Shown here in pieces: positions 17,817 through 26,921 of a stretch of 64,000 nucleotides of DNA. The DNA is from Epilithonimonas hungarica (GTDB lineage Bacteria > Bacteroidota > Bacteroidia > Flavobacteriales > Weeksellaceae). The stretch covers positions 806,001-870,000 of the forward strand of contig NZ_FNBH01000001.1 of the NCBI RefSeq assembly GCF_900102265.1, given 5' to 3'. Position numbers and translations under genes: made by a program. Below the pieces are notes generated by a model. That model did no database searches and had not been told where the DNA came from. It saw only the letters and a list, made by a program, of their open reading frames with translations. Within the stretch, counting starts at the first letter, position 1; every line of letters begins with the position of its first letter.

Positions 17817-19475
17817 TTAAGAAAACATCTTCTTTCTCAAGAAATAAAATCCGGCTCCCAAAGCTCCCAAAATTCCCAAAGGCAAAAGAAGATTGAACCA
17901 TTGCCAGTTGGATTTTTCTGAATCAATTCTCTGTCTGTCGAGCAATCTTACTTCAATTGTCCTGTCTCGTAGTTCCATTATATTACTGTCGTCTAGCAGA
18001 TAATCCAAAGCATTTCTCAGAAATTGAGCATTTCCATAATGTTCTTTGGTTAATAAATCTTCTCCCAAAGGAAGCGGTTGTCCTTTCCAGATTTGATTTC
18101 TGGCAATATCACCGTCAGCAATTACAAGCATTTTATTCTCAGGACTTTGAGCTTTGAATCCAGGATAAGAATTTTTCTCACTTCTCGTCGCATAAGCGGA
18201 TTTAAATTTTCCTTCCAGAGCCACCGCAAAAATCTTCGGTGGAGTAGGACGTTCCATTTCTCCGATGCTGTCTGTTCTTACAATTTCAGAAAGTGCAACA
18301 TAATTCGGAACAGTTTTGCTCGTTGTTCTTTCGCTGGATTCGAACAGGACTTTGGTCTTGATATTTGGTCTTCCCAATGTATCAATCGAAGTTGGAAATT
18401 CGAATTTTACAGGGTTGATGTTCTTCGTAATCGGATTTTTAGTTTCTGCGATTCCTAAAGGAAAATATGGCCAAAGGAAACTGCTGTACTGTGGGTTACC
18501 GGCAACTTCACCTGAAACGATTCTTACCAATGCCGATTTTTTCATATCCTTGGTGAGAGCCGGAGTAATTCTTAGTCCATAATTGAACATAAAATCTGTC
18601 AGATTAAGGTCAATCGGGTAAGCCATAATTTTCTTGGCTTGGAAAAGTGTGTCCATTTCAGCATTGACTGCATCAATCATCCAAAGTGTTTTTCCTCCGT
18701 TCATAATATATTGGTCAAGAATCACTTTTTCGTTATCAGTAAACGCTTTTCTTGGTTTTGCGATGACAACAGCATCCATTTGTTTTAGTTTTGGAACGTC
18801 GGCCAAAGATAATTCGGTTTTGTTTTCCGGAATGATTGGCCCAATATTGTAATTCTCCATTGCCAAATCCAAAAATCCACGAAATTCATCCGGACCTAAT
18901 TCTTGTTGATTAACCAAGAAACCAATATTCTTCGCCGTTTCTTCCGTCATTCCTTTGATTGTGGAAGCGAAGTTATATTCTAGGTTTTCAATCGATTTGC
19001 TCAATTGCGTTGCTGCATCAATTCCGGATTGTTGAACAATCAATGGAACCGAGGTTCCGTAACCGTTATACTTGATTGCAGCATAAGGAAACATCACGAT
19101 TTCCGAGATTTTTCCGTCTTTCATATCCGGAAGAATCGAAGGCTGCATTCCCATTCCTTTCAACGTATCCTGCGGAATTTTCTCAGCGATCGGGTCACGG
19201 AATTTGTAATCGATTTTCGGATTGATTTTTCGGAACTCGTCCAGCATAAATTTGGTTTCGTTCGAGAGCTGTTTAAAAGAAGCTGGAAAATCGCCTTCAA
19301 GATAAACTTCAATAGTCATCGGTTTTTTTACATTTTCCAAAACCTTGATTGTGGAATCAGAAAGTGTGTAGCGTTTTTCCGCTGTCAAATCGAAGCGTTT
19401 ATAAATGATGCCGCTCATCCCAATGATTAGGACAATGGCTACAATTAGCAAAATGATTTTATTTTTTTTATTCAT
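17817..19475 (-). CDS. gldG: Gliding-motility ABC transporter auxiliary protein GldG
   Basis: A 552-aa protein with a membrane segment at residues 6-25, a large periplasmic region with the ABC-type auxiliary (DUF7088/GldG) fold, 'MDAVVIAKPRKAFTDNEKVILDQYIMNGGKTLWMIDAV' at about 235-272, and a C-terminal membrane segment before 'FLRKKMFS'. GldA, GldF and GldG form an ABC transporter implicated in Flavobacterium gliding; gldFG also occur in non-gliding relatives. It follows gldF after a 187-bp repeat-filled gap. Confidence 0.92.
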   Translation of the reverse strand: MNKKNKIILLIVAIVLIIGMSGIIYKRFDLTAEKRYTLSDSTIKVLENVKKPMTIEVYLEGDFPASFKQLSNETKFMLDEFRKINPKIDYKFRDPIAEKIPQDTLKGMGMQPSILPDMKDGKISEIVMFPYAAIKYNGYGTSVPLIVQQSGIDAATQLSKSIENLEYNFASTIKGMTEETAKNIGFLVNQQELGPDEFRGFLDLAMENYNIGPIIPENKTELSLADVPKLKQMDAVVIAKPRKAFTDNEKVILDQYIMNGGKTLWMIDAVNAEMDTLFQAKKIMAYPIDLNLTDFMFNYGLRITPALTKDMKKSALVRIVSGEVAGNPQYSSFLWPYFPLGIAETKNPITKNINPVKFEFPTSIDTLGRPNIKTKVLFESSERTTSKTVPNYVALSEIVRTDSIGEMERPTPPKIFAVALEGKFKSAYATRSEKNSYPGFKAQSPENKMLVIADGDIARNQIWKGQPLPLGEDLLTKEHYGNAQFLRNALDYLLDDSNIMELRDRTIEVRLLDRQRIDSEKSNWQWFNLLLPLGILGALGAGFYFLRKKMFS

Positions 19476-19512
19476 TTTTCTATTAGAATGAATTTTTATA
19501 ATTTATTTTTTT

Positions 19513-19610
19513 GGCAGCTATTTCCGCCTGTAGTTTATCCTGAGCTTGTCGAAGGGCTCCCAATTTGTCACTCTGAGGCTCTCGAAGGGTCCTGCTCAAG
19601 TTGGGCTGCA
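19513..19610. repeat. Family-A repeat with inserted family-B palindrome, copy A2
   Basis: Outer arms 'GGCAGCTATTTCCG' and 'CTGCTCAAGTTGGGCTGCA' are family A. The usual T/A stem in the middle is replaced by 'TATCCTGAGCTTGTCGAAGG' and 'TCACTCTGAGGCTCTCGAAG', which are family-B sequences. It lies between gldF and gldG. Confidence 0.75.
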
Positions 19611-19662
19611 AAGATTCGACGTTTCAATTGAAAGTCTTTCATCTTTTTTCTTGAATCTTTCC

Positions 19663-20391
19663 TTACTTCTTTTTCCAGACAAACCAGCTTGCCAATCCCA
19701 ATCCCAAAAATATCACGAAAAGAAAATAACAAACATCTCTTGTATCTACCTGACCTCTTGTGAATGCCAGAAAATGCTGATAAAATCCAATATTCTGTAA
19801 AATATAATCTGCGCCTCCCATTAATTTGTAACTCGCCAATTGCTCAATCCCAAAATAGAGAATGAAACAAAGGAAAACTCCCAATAAATAAGCCATAATT
19901 TGATTCGATGACAAGGAAGATGCTAAGATCCCGACTGCAGAAAAAGCAGCAATCAGAATTGTCAAACCGATATAACTTCCGAAAGTCATACTTCCATCAA
20001 TATTACCTTCCGGAACGCCTAAAATGTAAACGGTGTAATAATAGACCAGCGACGGCAGCAGACATAAAATACCAACCAACCAAACGGAAAGGAATTTTCC
20101 GCCAACGACTTCTGTGATTTTTACCGGTTGGGAAAAAAGCCAAAACAGTGTTCCGGATTGTTCTTCCTCAGCCAAAGTTCTCATACTGATGGCCGGAATA
20201 ATGAACATAAAAAGCCAAGGCGAAAGCACAAAGAAACTTTGTAAAGTGGCGCTTCCAATCTCGAAAATGTTGAAGTTGTTCTCGAAGAAGAATAGGAATA
20301 ATGCGGAGATGATACTGAAAGCGGCGATGATAAGCCACGCACTCCAGTTTCCGAAAAAATTCCAAAGTTCTTTTTTGAATATTGCTATCAT
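19663..20391 (-). CDS. gldF: Gliding-motility ABC transporter permease GldF
   Basis: A 242-aa membrane protein with about six segments of the ABC-2 permease type ('SPWLFMFIIPAISMRTLAEEEQSGTLFWL' is the typical motif after segment 2, 'LGVPEGNIDGS' a loop). It forms the membrane channel of the GldAFG transporter. gldA is not in the window. The start at ATG 20391 gives 'MIAIFKKELWNFFGNW', a standard ABC-2 N terminus. Confidence 0.93.
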   Translation of the reverse strand: MIAIFKKELWNFFGNWSAWLIIAAFSIISALFLFFFENNFNIFEIGSATLQSFFVLSPWLFMFIIPAISMRTLAEEEQSGTLFWLFSQPVKITEVVGGKFLSVWLVGILCLLPSLVYYYTVYILGVPEGNIDGSMTFGSYIGLTILIAAFSAVGILASSLSSNQIMAYLLGVFLCFILYFGIEQLASYKLMGGADYILQNIGFYQHFLAFTRGQVDTRDVCYFLFVIFLGLGLASWFVWKKK

Positions 20392-20473
20392 AAATGAGTT
20401 GTAGGGTTTGAGTGTGTTAGAGTTTTAAGAGTTTTAGTTTAGTCCTTTTTTTATGCTGAAGCTCTCGAAGTAT

Positions 20474-21046
20474 TCAATCTTTACTCTTTGTTCTTTTATC
20501 TTTATTCTTATTCTTATTTACCATTTTTACAATCGAAGTTATCAGAATAATGATCCCGAAAAATCCGAGTAATAACTGCCACCAATATTGTATAACGGAA
20601 TATTTGAGAATTACTGTAAAAACGACAGCGAATAAAATAAAGGTTGCAATTTCGTTGAATTGTCGAAGCTTGATATTCGGAATTGAGAGTGTGTTTCCGT
20701 TGAGGTTTTTCAATTCTTTCACTCGCTTCCAACACCAGAAATGGTAGATCCCAAGTCCTACGAGAAATGTCAGTTTCAGATGAAACCAAGGTGTTTTCAG
20801 CAATCCGGGATTCAGATAGATCATCGTCAATCCGCTTAATAACATCAATATTCCTGCGGGAACAGTAATGATGTTCCAAAGTCTGACTGCCATAAAACCA
20901 TATTGATTTCTGAGAATCCGTTGCTTAACTTCATCAAACTCGTCGGTATCTTTATAATAGACAAATAATCTCACGAGATAGAAAATCCCGGCAAAGTAAC
21001 TTACCATAAAAATAATGTGAATCGCCTTGATTATAGAATACAGCAT
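20474..21046 (-). CDS. hemJ: HemJ-type protoporphyrinogen IX oxidase (CopD/UPF0093 family)
   Basis: A 190-aa protein with four or five membrane helices. 'IKAIHIIFMVSYFAGIFYLVRL' supplies the conserved His of HemJ in helix 1, with 'WFHLKLTFLVGLGIYHFWCW' carrying the second His pair. HemJ oxidises protoporphyrinogen IX in heme synthesis. The charged tail (NKNKNKDKRTKSKD) is low complexity. -7 box at 21062-21069. Another heme gene, hemL, lies elsewhere in the window. Confidence 0.88.
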   Translation of the reverse strand: MLYSIIKAIHIIFMVSYFAGIFYLVRLFVYYKDTDEFDEVKQRILRNQYGFMAVRLWNIITVPAGILMLLSGLTMIYLNPGLLKTPWFHLKLTFLVGLGIYHFWCWKRVKELKNLNGNTLSIPNIKLRQFNEIATFILFAVVFTVILKYSVIQYWWQLLLGFFGIIILITSIVKMVNKNKNKDKRTKSKD

Positions 21047-21061
21047 CTATAGACTTTTTTG

Positions 21062-21069
21062 CAAAGATA
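21062..21069 (-). promoter_or_regulatory. -7 box of hemJ
   Basis: TATCTTTG on the minus strand, an exact TAnnTTTG, 15 bp before the hemJ ATG; no clear -33. Confidence 0.45.
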
Positions 21070-21104
21070 CTTCTTATTGGCAGAAGATAAAATATGATTT
21101 ACGT

Positions 21105-21263
21105 GTGAAAGTTTTCGATATTTCCGGGAAATTGATCAAAGATTTTGATGCGTCATCTATTTCAAAAAATATATTTGATGTTTCAAAATTGAAAACAGGC
21201 AATTACGTGGTGATAATCAAAACAGAAAAAGATACGTTGAACAAGAAACTGATCAAAGAATAA
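21105..21263 (+). pseudogene. Remnant C-terminal tail of a T9SS metalloprotease
   Basis: About 52 codons reading 'VKVFDISGKLIKDFDASSIS...KLKTGNYVVIIKTEKDTLNKKLIKE' and a stop. This is nearly the same as the last 52 residues of the protease at 21405. The upstream part, including the catalytic domain and signal peptide, is missing; the homology begins just after the hemJ promoter. A terminator hairpin like that of the intact gene follows. It is best read as a decayed third member of the protease array, truncated next to hemJ. Confidence 0.8.
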
Positions 21264-21281
21264 AAAACAAATCATTAAATT

Positions 21282-21318
21282 AAAAATAGTCGAAAATTAC
21301 TTTCGGTTATTTTTTTTT
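21282..21318 (+). terminator. Terminator behind the protease remnant
   Basis: AAAAATAGTCGAAA pairs with TTTCGGTTATTTTT around ATTAC, followed by T. It resembles the terminator after the intact paralogue (23584). Confidence 0.65.
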
Positions 21319-21404
21319 AGAATATTAATTTCATAAATAAAATTTAATAATAAAATGTAATTTGAAAAAAAATCCCTTTTTTTGTAAGAAATAAAAAATA
21401 AAAT

Positions 21405-23567
21405 ATGAAGAAACAATTACAATTGCTATTGGTCGTTCTTTTTGGCTTTTTAGGTTTTGCCCAGGCATTAAGACCAATTGCTAAAGAAGTCAATGATTAT
21501 CATTCAAAAAAAGTGGCGTTTCAAGCTGTCAATCTTTTTAGCTTAGATAATAGTGGTAGGCAGATCGCTTATCAGCAAGCAGCAAGAGACGCAAGGGTTT
21601 TGAAACTGGATAAGAGCAAGCTTTCACATATCTTGTCGGATAGACCACAAGCTATGGAATTCACTTTTCCTTTTGAGGATAGAGAATTGGTAGTGGAAAT
21701 GGTAAAAGTGGATATTTATTCCCCTGAATTTAATATTGAGACCAATAAAAAGAAAGTCAATGATTATCAAAAAGGCGTTTTCTACAGAGGAATTGTCAAA
21801 GGTGATAATAAATCAGTGGTTGCATTCAGTTTCTTTGATAATGATGTGATCGGTGTAGCATCCGCACTTAATATTGGAAATGTAACCTTGGGCAAAGCTG
21901 TGAACTCGGATGATTTTGTGGTCTATAATGATCAGAAGTTAACAGGGACCAATCCTTTTATTTGTGCAGCTGATGAATTGATGGACAATGAAAGGCAAAA
22001 AATTAAATTTGATCCAAAGTCCAAAACTCCACAGATGACCAGTTCTTGTGTGAGGGTTTATTATGAAATTTGTAATCAACCTTTTCAGCAAAACGGATCG
22101 AATCTGACCAACACTGTCAACTGGATCTCTGCAGTTCATAATAATATTAATACACTCTATGTGAATGATGGTGTGAAGATGTCCCTAAAAACCGTGTATG
22201 TTTGGGAAACTGCCGATCCTTACACTGGAACGTATAATCAGAACCTTGCCGCTTTTAGAGTAAACAGACCAACTTTTGACGGGGATCTGGCACATTTGGT
22301 AAACTACCCGTCTACTACGAGTGTGGCCTACCTTAATTCTCTTTGTGGAACCTATAAATATGCCTATTCTGGAATCAATATGACCTATAATAATGTTCCG
22401 ACCTACTCTTGGACTATTATGGCAATGACCCACGAGATGGGGCATGCTCTAGGTTCTCCCCACACACATGCTTGCGCTTGGAATGGGGATAATACACCTA
22501 TTGACTGGTGTGGACCAACTGCCAGACCGGCAATTATTGATAGTGAGGGTTTGGTGTGTACTTCCGATGTGATACCTGCAAATGGTGGTACTATTATGAG
22601 CTACTGCCATCTGATGCCTGTAGGAGTTAATTTGTCCCTGGGCTTTGGAGAACAACCAGGAGCTCTTATCAGACAAACAGTTGATTCTAAAGCATGTCTG
22701 GGAACAGATTGTACAAATGTATGTACAATTACTGTGACTTCTCTGGCGATCAGTAATGTTACAAAGACAGCTGCTACTGTTACCATTTCTGATGCAACAT
22801 CTTCTAAATGGAAATACCGAGTGGTCAAAATGGACGGTACCATTGTGAAATCCGGAAATACAACTGTGAAAACCCTGGCAATTGATGGTCTTTCTCCCAA
22901 TACTTTCTACAAAGTGGAAGTAGGAACAGATTGCTCAGGAGCTTATCAAAGAAGCCAAATGATTTTGACGGATGATGACTGGTGTGGTAAAACGATAACA
23001 GATTCTGGTGGAGCAAACGATAATTATACAGATAACGAAACATGGACTAAAACTTTCTATCCAGATTCCCCAGGGCAAAAAGTAAAAATTACTTTTCAAG
23101 AATTTGATTTGGAACAAGGCTATGATTTTCTGATGATTAGAAATGGGATAGCAAATTCTCCCACTTTTTCCGGTGCCGCTAACCTAAGTGGAACATCGCT
23201 CCCTGCCTCTTACCAATCTACACATTCAACCGGTGCCATTACTGTTACCTTCACTTCAGATGGGGGTGTTACGGCAAAAGGGTTAAAGGCTTTGCTTAGT
23301 TGTGGTGTTTTGGCAGCAGATGATGTTGCAGGTCTTAAAGATATTTCATTGTCTCCAAATCCTGTTAAAAACCAATTTGTCCTTAACAATTTTGGAAAGA
23401 TTGCGTCCGTTAAGGTTTTCGATACTTCTGGGAAATTGATCAAAGATTTTGATATGACATCTATCTCCAAAAACATGTTTGATGTTTCCAAACTAAAGAC
23501 CGGCAGTTATGTTGTGATGGTAAAAACTGACAAAGAAACGATAAGCAAGAAAATCATTAAAGAATAA
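21405..23567 (+). CDS. T9SS-secreted M12B/reprolysin-type metalloprotease, paralogue 1
   Basis: A 720-aa secreted zinc protease. Signal peptide ends 'GFLGFAQA'; propeptide-like region to about 200; catalytic domain with 'HEMGHALGSPHTHACAW' (zinc ligands H343, H347, H353; catalytic E344) and Met-turn M398 in 'IMSYCH'. Then a fibronectin-like segment, a CUB-like domain ('NDNYTDNETWTKTFYPDSPGQ') and a C-terminal Por_Secre sorting tail ('LSPNPVKNQF' ... 'KLKTGSYVVMVKT'). T9SS would export it across the outer membrane. It is followed by a strong terminator and by a close paralogue with the same layout. Substrate unknown. Confidence 0.92.
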   Translation: MKKQLQLLLVVLFGFLGFAQALRPIAKEVNDYHSKKVAFQAVNLFSLDNSGRQIAYQQAARDARVLKLDKSKLSHILSDRPQAMEFTFPFEDRELVVEMVKVDIYSPEFNIETNKKKVNDYQKGVFYRGIVKGDNKSVVAFSFFDNDVIGVASALNIGNVTLGKAVNSDDFVVYNDQKLTGTNPFICAADELMDNERQKIKFDPKSKTPQMTSSCVRVYYEICNQPFQQNGSNLTNTVNWISAVHNNINTLYVNDGVKMSLKTVYVWETADPYTGTYNQNLAAFRVNRPTFDGDLAHLVNYPSTTSVAYLNSLCGTYKYAYSGINMTYNNVPTYSWTIMAMTHEMGHALGSPHTHACAWNGDNTPIDWCGPTARPAIIDSEGLVCTSDVIPANGGTIMSYCHLMPVGVNLSLGFGEQPGALIRQTVDSKACLGTDCTNVCTITVTSLAISNVTKTAATVTISDATSSKWKYRVVKMDGTIVKSGNTTVKTLAIDGLSPNTFYKVEVGTDCSGAYQRSQMILTDDDWCGKTITDSGGANDNYTDNETWTKTFYPDSPGQKVKITFQEFDLEQGYDFLMIRNGIANSPTFSGAANLSGTSLPASYQSTHSTGAITVTFTSDGGVTAKGLKALLSCGVLAADDVAGLKDISLSPNPVKNQFVLNNFGKIASVKVFDTSGKLIKDFDMTSISKNMFDVSKLKTGSYVVMVKTDKETISKKIIKE

Positions 23568-23583
23568 TATTCGTGAATTAATA

Positions 23584-23622
23584 AAAAAATAGTCAAAATG
23601 TGAGTTTTGACTATTTTTTTTG
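23584..23622 (+). terminator. Terminator of protease paralogue 1
   Basis: Perfect 15-bp stem AAAAAATAGTCAAAA / TTTTGACTATTTTTT with TGTGAG loop and a T run. Confidence 0.9.
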
Positions 23623-23794
23623 AAAAATTTTAATAAAACTCTTTGTTATTGTAGGGCGGCTTTGTTTTAAAATAAAAAAAAGTCAATTTTAATTGAAATT
23701 TTTAATTAATATAAAATAGTTAAAATTTAAATTATGAAGCTGATTTTGAAAAAAAAGTCTTTTTTTTGTACGATAAATTTAATTGTATTAAAAT

Positions 23795-25942
23795 ATGAAG
23801 AAAATTCTACAACTGCTATTTTCGGTATGTCTTTTCGGATTTGGGGCTGCACAAGTCCTTAAACCAATTGCACAGAAAGTAGCAGATCAAAAGACGGCTA
23901 AGAGAAATTTTGCCAAGTTCAGTCCTTTTGCAAAGGATGTAGCTTCCAAAAATGCGGCTGTCTACAACAATGAGGCGTCCGACGTGACGGTTATGCAGCT
24001 GAAAACCGCTGAACTGCAAAGAATAGTAAGCGAGAAACCACAAGCCATGGAACTTAGTTTTCCTTTTGAAGGTGGAGATGTTACTGTAGAACTTATAAAG
24101 AATGATATTTTTGCTGGTGGCTTTAAGGTAGGAACCGATAAAGGTGACGCTAACTATACACCCGGGGTTTATTATCAGGGAATTATAAAAGGAGACAATA
24201 CCTCTGTAGTTGCTTTCAGTTTTTTTGATAATGATATTGTGGGAGTGGCTTCTACAAATGAATTGGGAAATATTGTTGTAGGAAAAGCTAAGAGTTCCCA
24301 GGATTTTGTTTCTTACAGCGATTATAAGTTGAAGTCTAAAAATCCTTTTTCTTGTAGCGCAGACGAACTGCCTGAGAACAAAATTAATAAACCTTCTTTT
24401 GACCCGAATGCAAAAAAGGCTTCCAAAGATGCAAATAGCTGTATAAGAATTTATTTTGAAGTAGGTTATGGACCTTACACGCAGAATGGCTCTAACGTAA
24501 CTTCCACTTCAAACTGGGTGACGGCTTTGTTCAACAATATCAAGACGTTGTATGATAATGAAAGTGTGAAGGTTGCAATTAGTGAGATTTATGTATGGAC
24601 ATCTACAGATCCTTATTCTGGACAACCGAGCACGATTCTTAACCAATTCAGAACTACTAGAACTACTTTCAATGGAGATGTTGCTCAATTGATTAGAAAT
24701 CCTGCTACAACAAGTGTAGCATATGTCAATTCAATTTGTAGTGTTTACAAATATTCTTACTGTGGTGTAAATGCTCAAAATATTGCTGTCCCAACTTATT
24801 CCTGGAATATCGAGGCGATGACCCATGAGCTAGGACATAATTTCGGTTCTCCACATACCCATGCTTGTGCTTGGAATGGAAATAATACAGCCATTGATGG
24901 TTGTGGGCCTGCATCAGGGAATGATGAAGGTTGTGATGGGCCGCTTCCTACAACTACAAAAGGAACGATCATGAGCTATTGCCATTTAGTGGGCTCTGTT
25001 GGAATCAGTTTTGCGAATGGGTTCGGACAACAGCCGGGTGATTTGATTAGACAGACCATTGCAGGTAAGCCATGCTTGGGTTCTGACTGTATCAATTCTT
25101 GTGATGTGACTGTTACTGGAGTTACTTTAAGTGCATTGACCGGAAATTCTGTTACAGCTACAATAGCAGATGCCACAGGTACAACTTGGAAATATCGCCT
25201 TTCAAAAACTACAGATGATACAGTGGTACAATCAGGTTCTACAAGTAATAAAGTTCTTAATTTCAATGGTCTGGATCCCAACTCATTCTATAAAATAGAA
25301 ATAGGGACAGAATGTTCTGCAACATATCAGCAGGCTCAAGTTTTTATAACCGATGGCTCTTGGTGTGGAAAGATCATAACTGACACTGGTGGAGAAAACG
25401 GAAATTATTCCAACAACGAAAACTGGACAAAAACCTTCTATCCGGACGCTCCTGGACAAAAACTTAAAATAAACTTTACTGAGTTCAATCTAGGTGCCCA
25501 TTATATAACACTGAGAAACGGGTTGGCAAACTCTCCCGTATTCACAGGAGCTGCAAGGCTTTCAGGAAGCACAATTCCCAACTCTTATGAATCTACACAT
25601 GAGTCTGGAGCTATCACATTGACCTTCAGGTCTGATGATTCTTTTGTAGGTTCAGGTTTCAAAGCTAACTTTAGCTGTACGGTACTTGCTGTGGATGATG
25701 TAGTGAATTCTAAAGATGTGGCATTGTACCCGAATCCGGTGAAAAATCAATTTACATTGAAGGGAATTACGAAAATGAAATCTGTTGAGGTTTATGATAT
25801 CTCAGGAAAATTGGTAAAACAGTTCGATACAGACAGCCTATCTAAGAATACTTTCGATGTATCTAGACTGAAAACAGGAAACTATGTAGTTCAAGTGAAA
25901 ACGGAGAATGATAGTTTTAGTAAAAAATTGATCAAGCAATAA
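23795..25942 (+). CDS. T9SS-secreted M12B/reprolysin-type metalloprotease, paralogue 2
   Basis: A 715-aa paralogue of the previous gene with identical domain order: signal peptide ending 'GFGAAQV', propeptide, zinc site 'HELGHNFGSPHTHACAW' (H344, H348, H354), Met-turn 'IMSYCH', fibronectin-like segment, CUB-like domain ('NGNYSNNENWTKTFYPDAPGQ') and T9SS tail ('LYPNPVKNQFTL' ... 'LKTGNYVVQVKT'). The two genes also share an upstream element (TTTGAAAAAAAA...TTTTTTTTGTA), so duplication included the promoter region. Divergence is strongest in the propeptide and around the active-site rim ('TAIDGCGPAS' versus 'TPIDWCGPTA'). Confidence 0.92.
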   Translation: MKKILQLLFSVCLFGFGAAQVLKPIAQKVADQKTAKRNFAKFSPFAKDVASKNAAVYNNEASDVTVMQLKTAELQRIVSEKPQAMELSFPFEGGDVTVELIKNDIFAGGFKVGTDKGDANYTPGVYYQGIIKGDNTSVVAFSFFDNDIVGVASTNELGNIVVGKAKSSQDFVSYSDYKLKSKNPFSCSADELPENKINKPSFDPNAKKASKDANSCIRIYFEVGYGPYTQNGSNVTSTSNWVTALFNNIKTLYDNESVKVAISEIYVWTSTDPYSGQPSTILNQFRTTRTTFNGDVAQLIRNPATTSVAYVNSICSVYKYSYCGVNAQNIAVPTYSWNIEAMTHELGHNFGSPHTHACAWNGNNTAIDGCGPASGNDEGCDGPLPTTTKGTIMSYCHLVGSVGISFANGFGQQPGDLIRQTIAGKPCLGSDCINSCDVTVTGVTLSALTGNSVTATIADATGTTWKYRLSKTTDDTVVQSGSTSNKVLNFNGLDPNSFYKIEIGTECSATYQQAQVFITDGSWCGKIITDTGGENGNYSNNENWTKTFYPDAPGQKLKINFTEFNLGAHYITLRNGLANSPVFTGAARLSGSTIPNSYESTHESGAITLTFRSDDSFVGSGFKANFSCTVLAVDDVVNSKDVALYPNPVKNQFTLKGITKMKSVEVYDISGKLVKQFDTDSLSKNTFDVSRLKTGNYVVQVKTENDSFSKKLIKQ

Positions 25943-25961
25943 TATCATTTAAATCATTAAT

Positions 25962-25991
25962 AAAAAAACCGACATTATTGTCGGTTTTTTT
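25962..25991. terminator. Bidirectional terminator between convergent genes
   Basis: AAAAAAACCGACA, loop TTAT, TGTCGGTTTTTTT. It serves both the protease gene and the minus-strand gene, whose stop overlaps its last 2 bp. Confidence 0.9.
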
Positions 25992-26817
25992 ATTCGAATT
26001 CTATGAAGATCTTTTCGCCGGTACTCAGTCCGAAAAGAGAAGAAGCACCATTTGTTAAATTCCCTTTGTAAATGGTAATCTCCAGAAGGTCCACATCATT
26101 GAAGATAACAGATGATTTCCCGTGGAATTCCTGTTCTCGGCTCCAATCCGTAACGACATCGGTGTATTGGTCTGATATTTTTGATAGGACTATATTTCTG
26201 AATTTCACTGTGAAATTTTTTGATATCGAAGCATGCTTTTCAAAGAACTTTCGTCCGATATTAGAGACCACGTTTCCAAAATTATCAATATACATCACTT
26301 CCCCTATGATCATTTTTTCAGCTTCGTTATAGATTGCTCTTGGGAAGGAAACTTCTTTTATGGTTTTGATCTTTCTTCCGATCACTTCTGGTAGTCCACC
26401 TTTGTAGAGATGCATTGCTGATGGTACAAAGATTTCTGTAGCAGGAAAAACCACCTTATCATCAAAACGATTGTTAAGTGTGATCTCATAGAGAGCTTCA
26501 GGTTTTATATCGAAAAACATTAAGTTTATTATACCATTATCTGCGGAGATGAAATAATGCCCGTCTATTTTTGTAATGATATTTTTTCTTGCTTTGCTAT
26601 AAAAGCTGTCCACACAAATTATGTGGATGCTTCCTTCTGGGAAGAATTTATAAGCGTTCCGAACGATGTAGGCTGTTTGTAAAAGATTATAAGGTGTAAT
26701 GTCATGTGTGATATCTACCGCTTTTACTTCCTCGCTCCAACTGAGGATTTTACCTTTCACACTTGCAACTCGGTGGTCCACAAGCCCGTAATCTGAAGTA
26801 AGGGTGATAACTGACAT
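25990..26817 (-). CDS. SAM hydroxide adenosyltransferase family protein (DUF62)
   Basis: 275 aa. The N-terminal 'ITLTSDYGLVD' and 'VDITHDITPYNLLQTAYIVRNAYKFFPEGSIHIICVD' are signatures of the SAM hydroxide adenosyltransferase/chlorinase fold, with 'FISADNGIINLMF' and 'YIDNFGNVVSNI' lining the SAM site. Housekeeping members hydrolyse SAM to adenosine and methionine; halogenase activity is unlikely without the special chlorinase loop. Divergent from phoH; -7 box TAAATTTG at 26837-26844. Confidence 0.9.
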   Translation of the reverse strand: MSVITLTSDYGLVDHRVASVKGKILSWSEEVKAVDITHDITPYNLLQTAYIVRNAYKFFPEGSIHIICVDSFYSKARKNIITKIDGHYFISADNGIINLMFFDIKPEALYEITLNNRFDDKVVFPATEIFVPSAMHLYKGGLPEVIGRKIKTIKEVSFPRAIYNEAEKMIIGEVMYIDNFGNVVSNIGRKFFEKHASISKNFTVKFRNIVLSKISDQYTDVVTDWSREQEFHGKSSVIFNDVDLLEITIYKGNLTNGASSLFGLSTGEKIFIEFE

Positions 26818-26836
26818 TTGTTTTTCGGATTTGTTG

Positions 26837-26844
26837 CAAATTTA
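26837..26844 (-). promoter_or_regulatory. -7 box of the DUF62 gene
   Basis: TAAATTTG on the minus strand, an exact TAnnTTTG, 19 bp before the ATG. Confidence 0.4.
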
Positions 26845-26889
26845 ATATAATTCAATTTTTTAACCGCCATAACTTATCAAATCTATTCA

Positions 26890-26897
26890 TATATTTG
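26890..26897 (+). promoter_or_regulatory. -7 box of phoH
   Basis: TATATTTG, an exact TAnnTTTG, 24 bp before the phoH ATG; the divergent promoter of the DUF62 gene lies 45 bp away. Confidence 0.45.
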
Positions 26898-26921
26898 TTA
26901 GACTAACCACTAATATTATAT

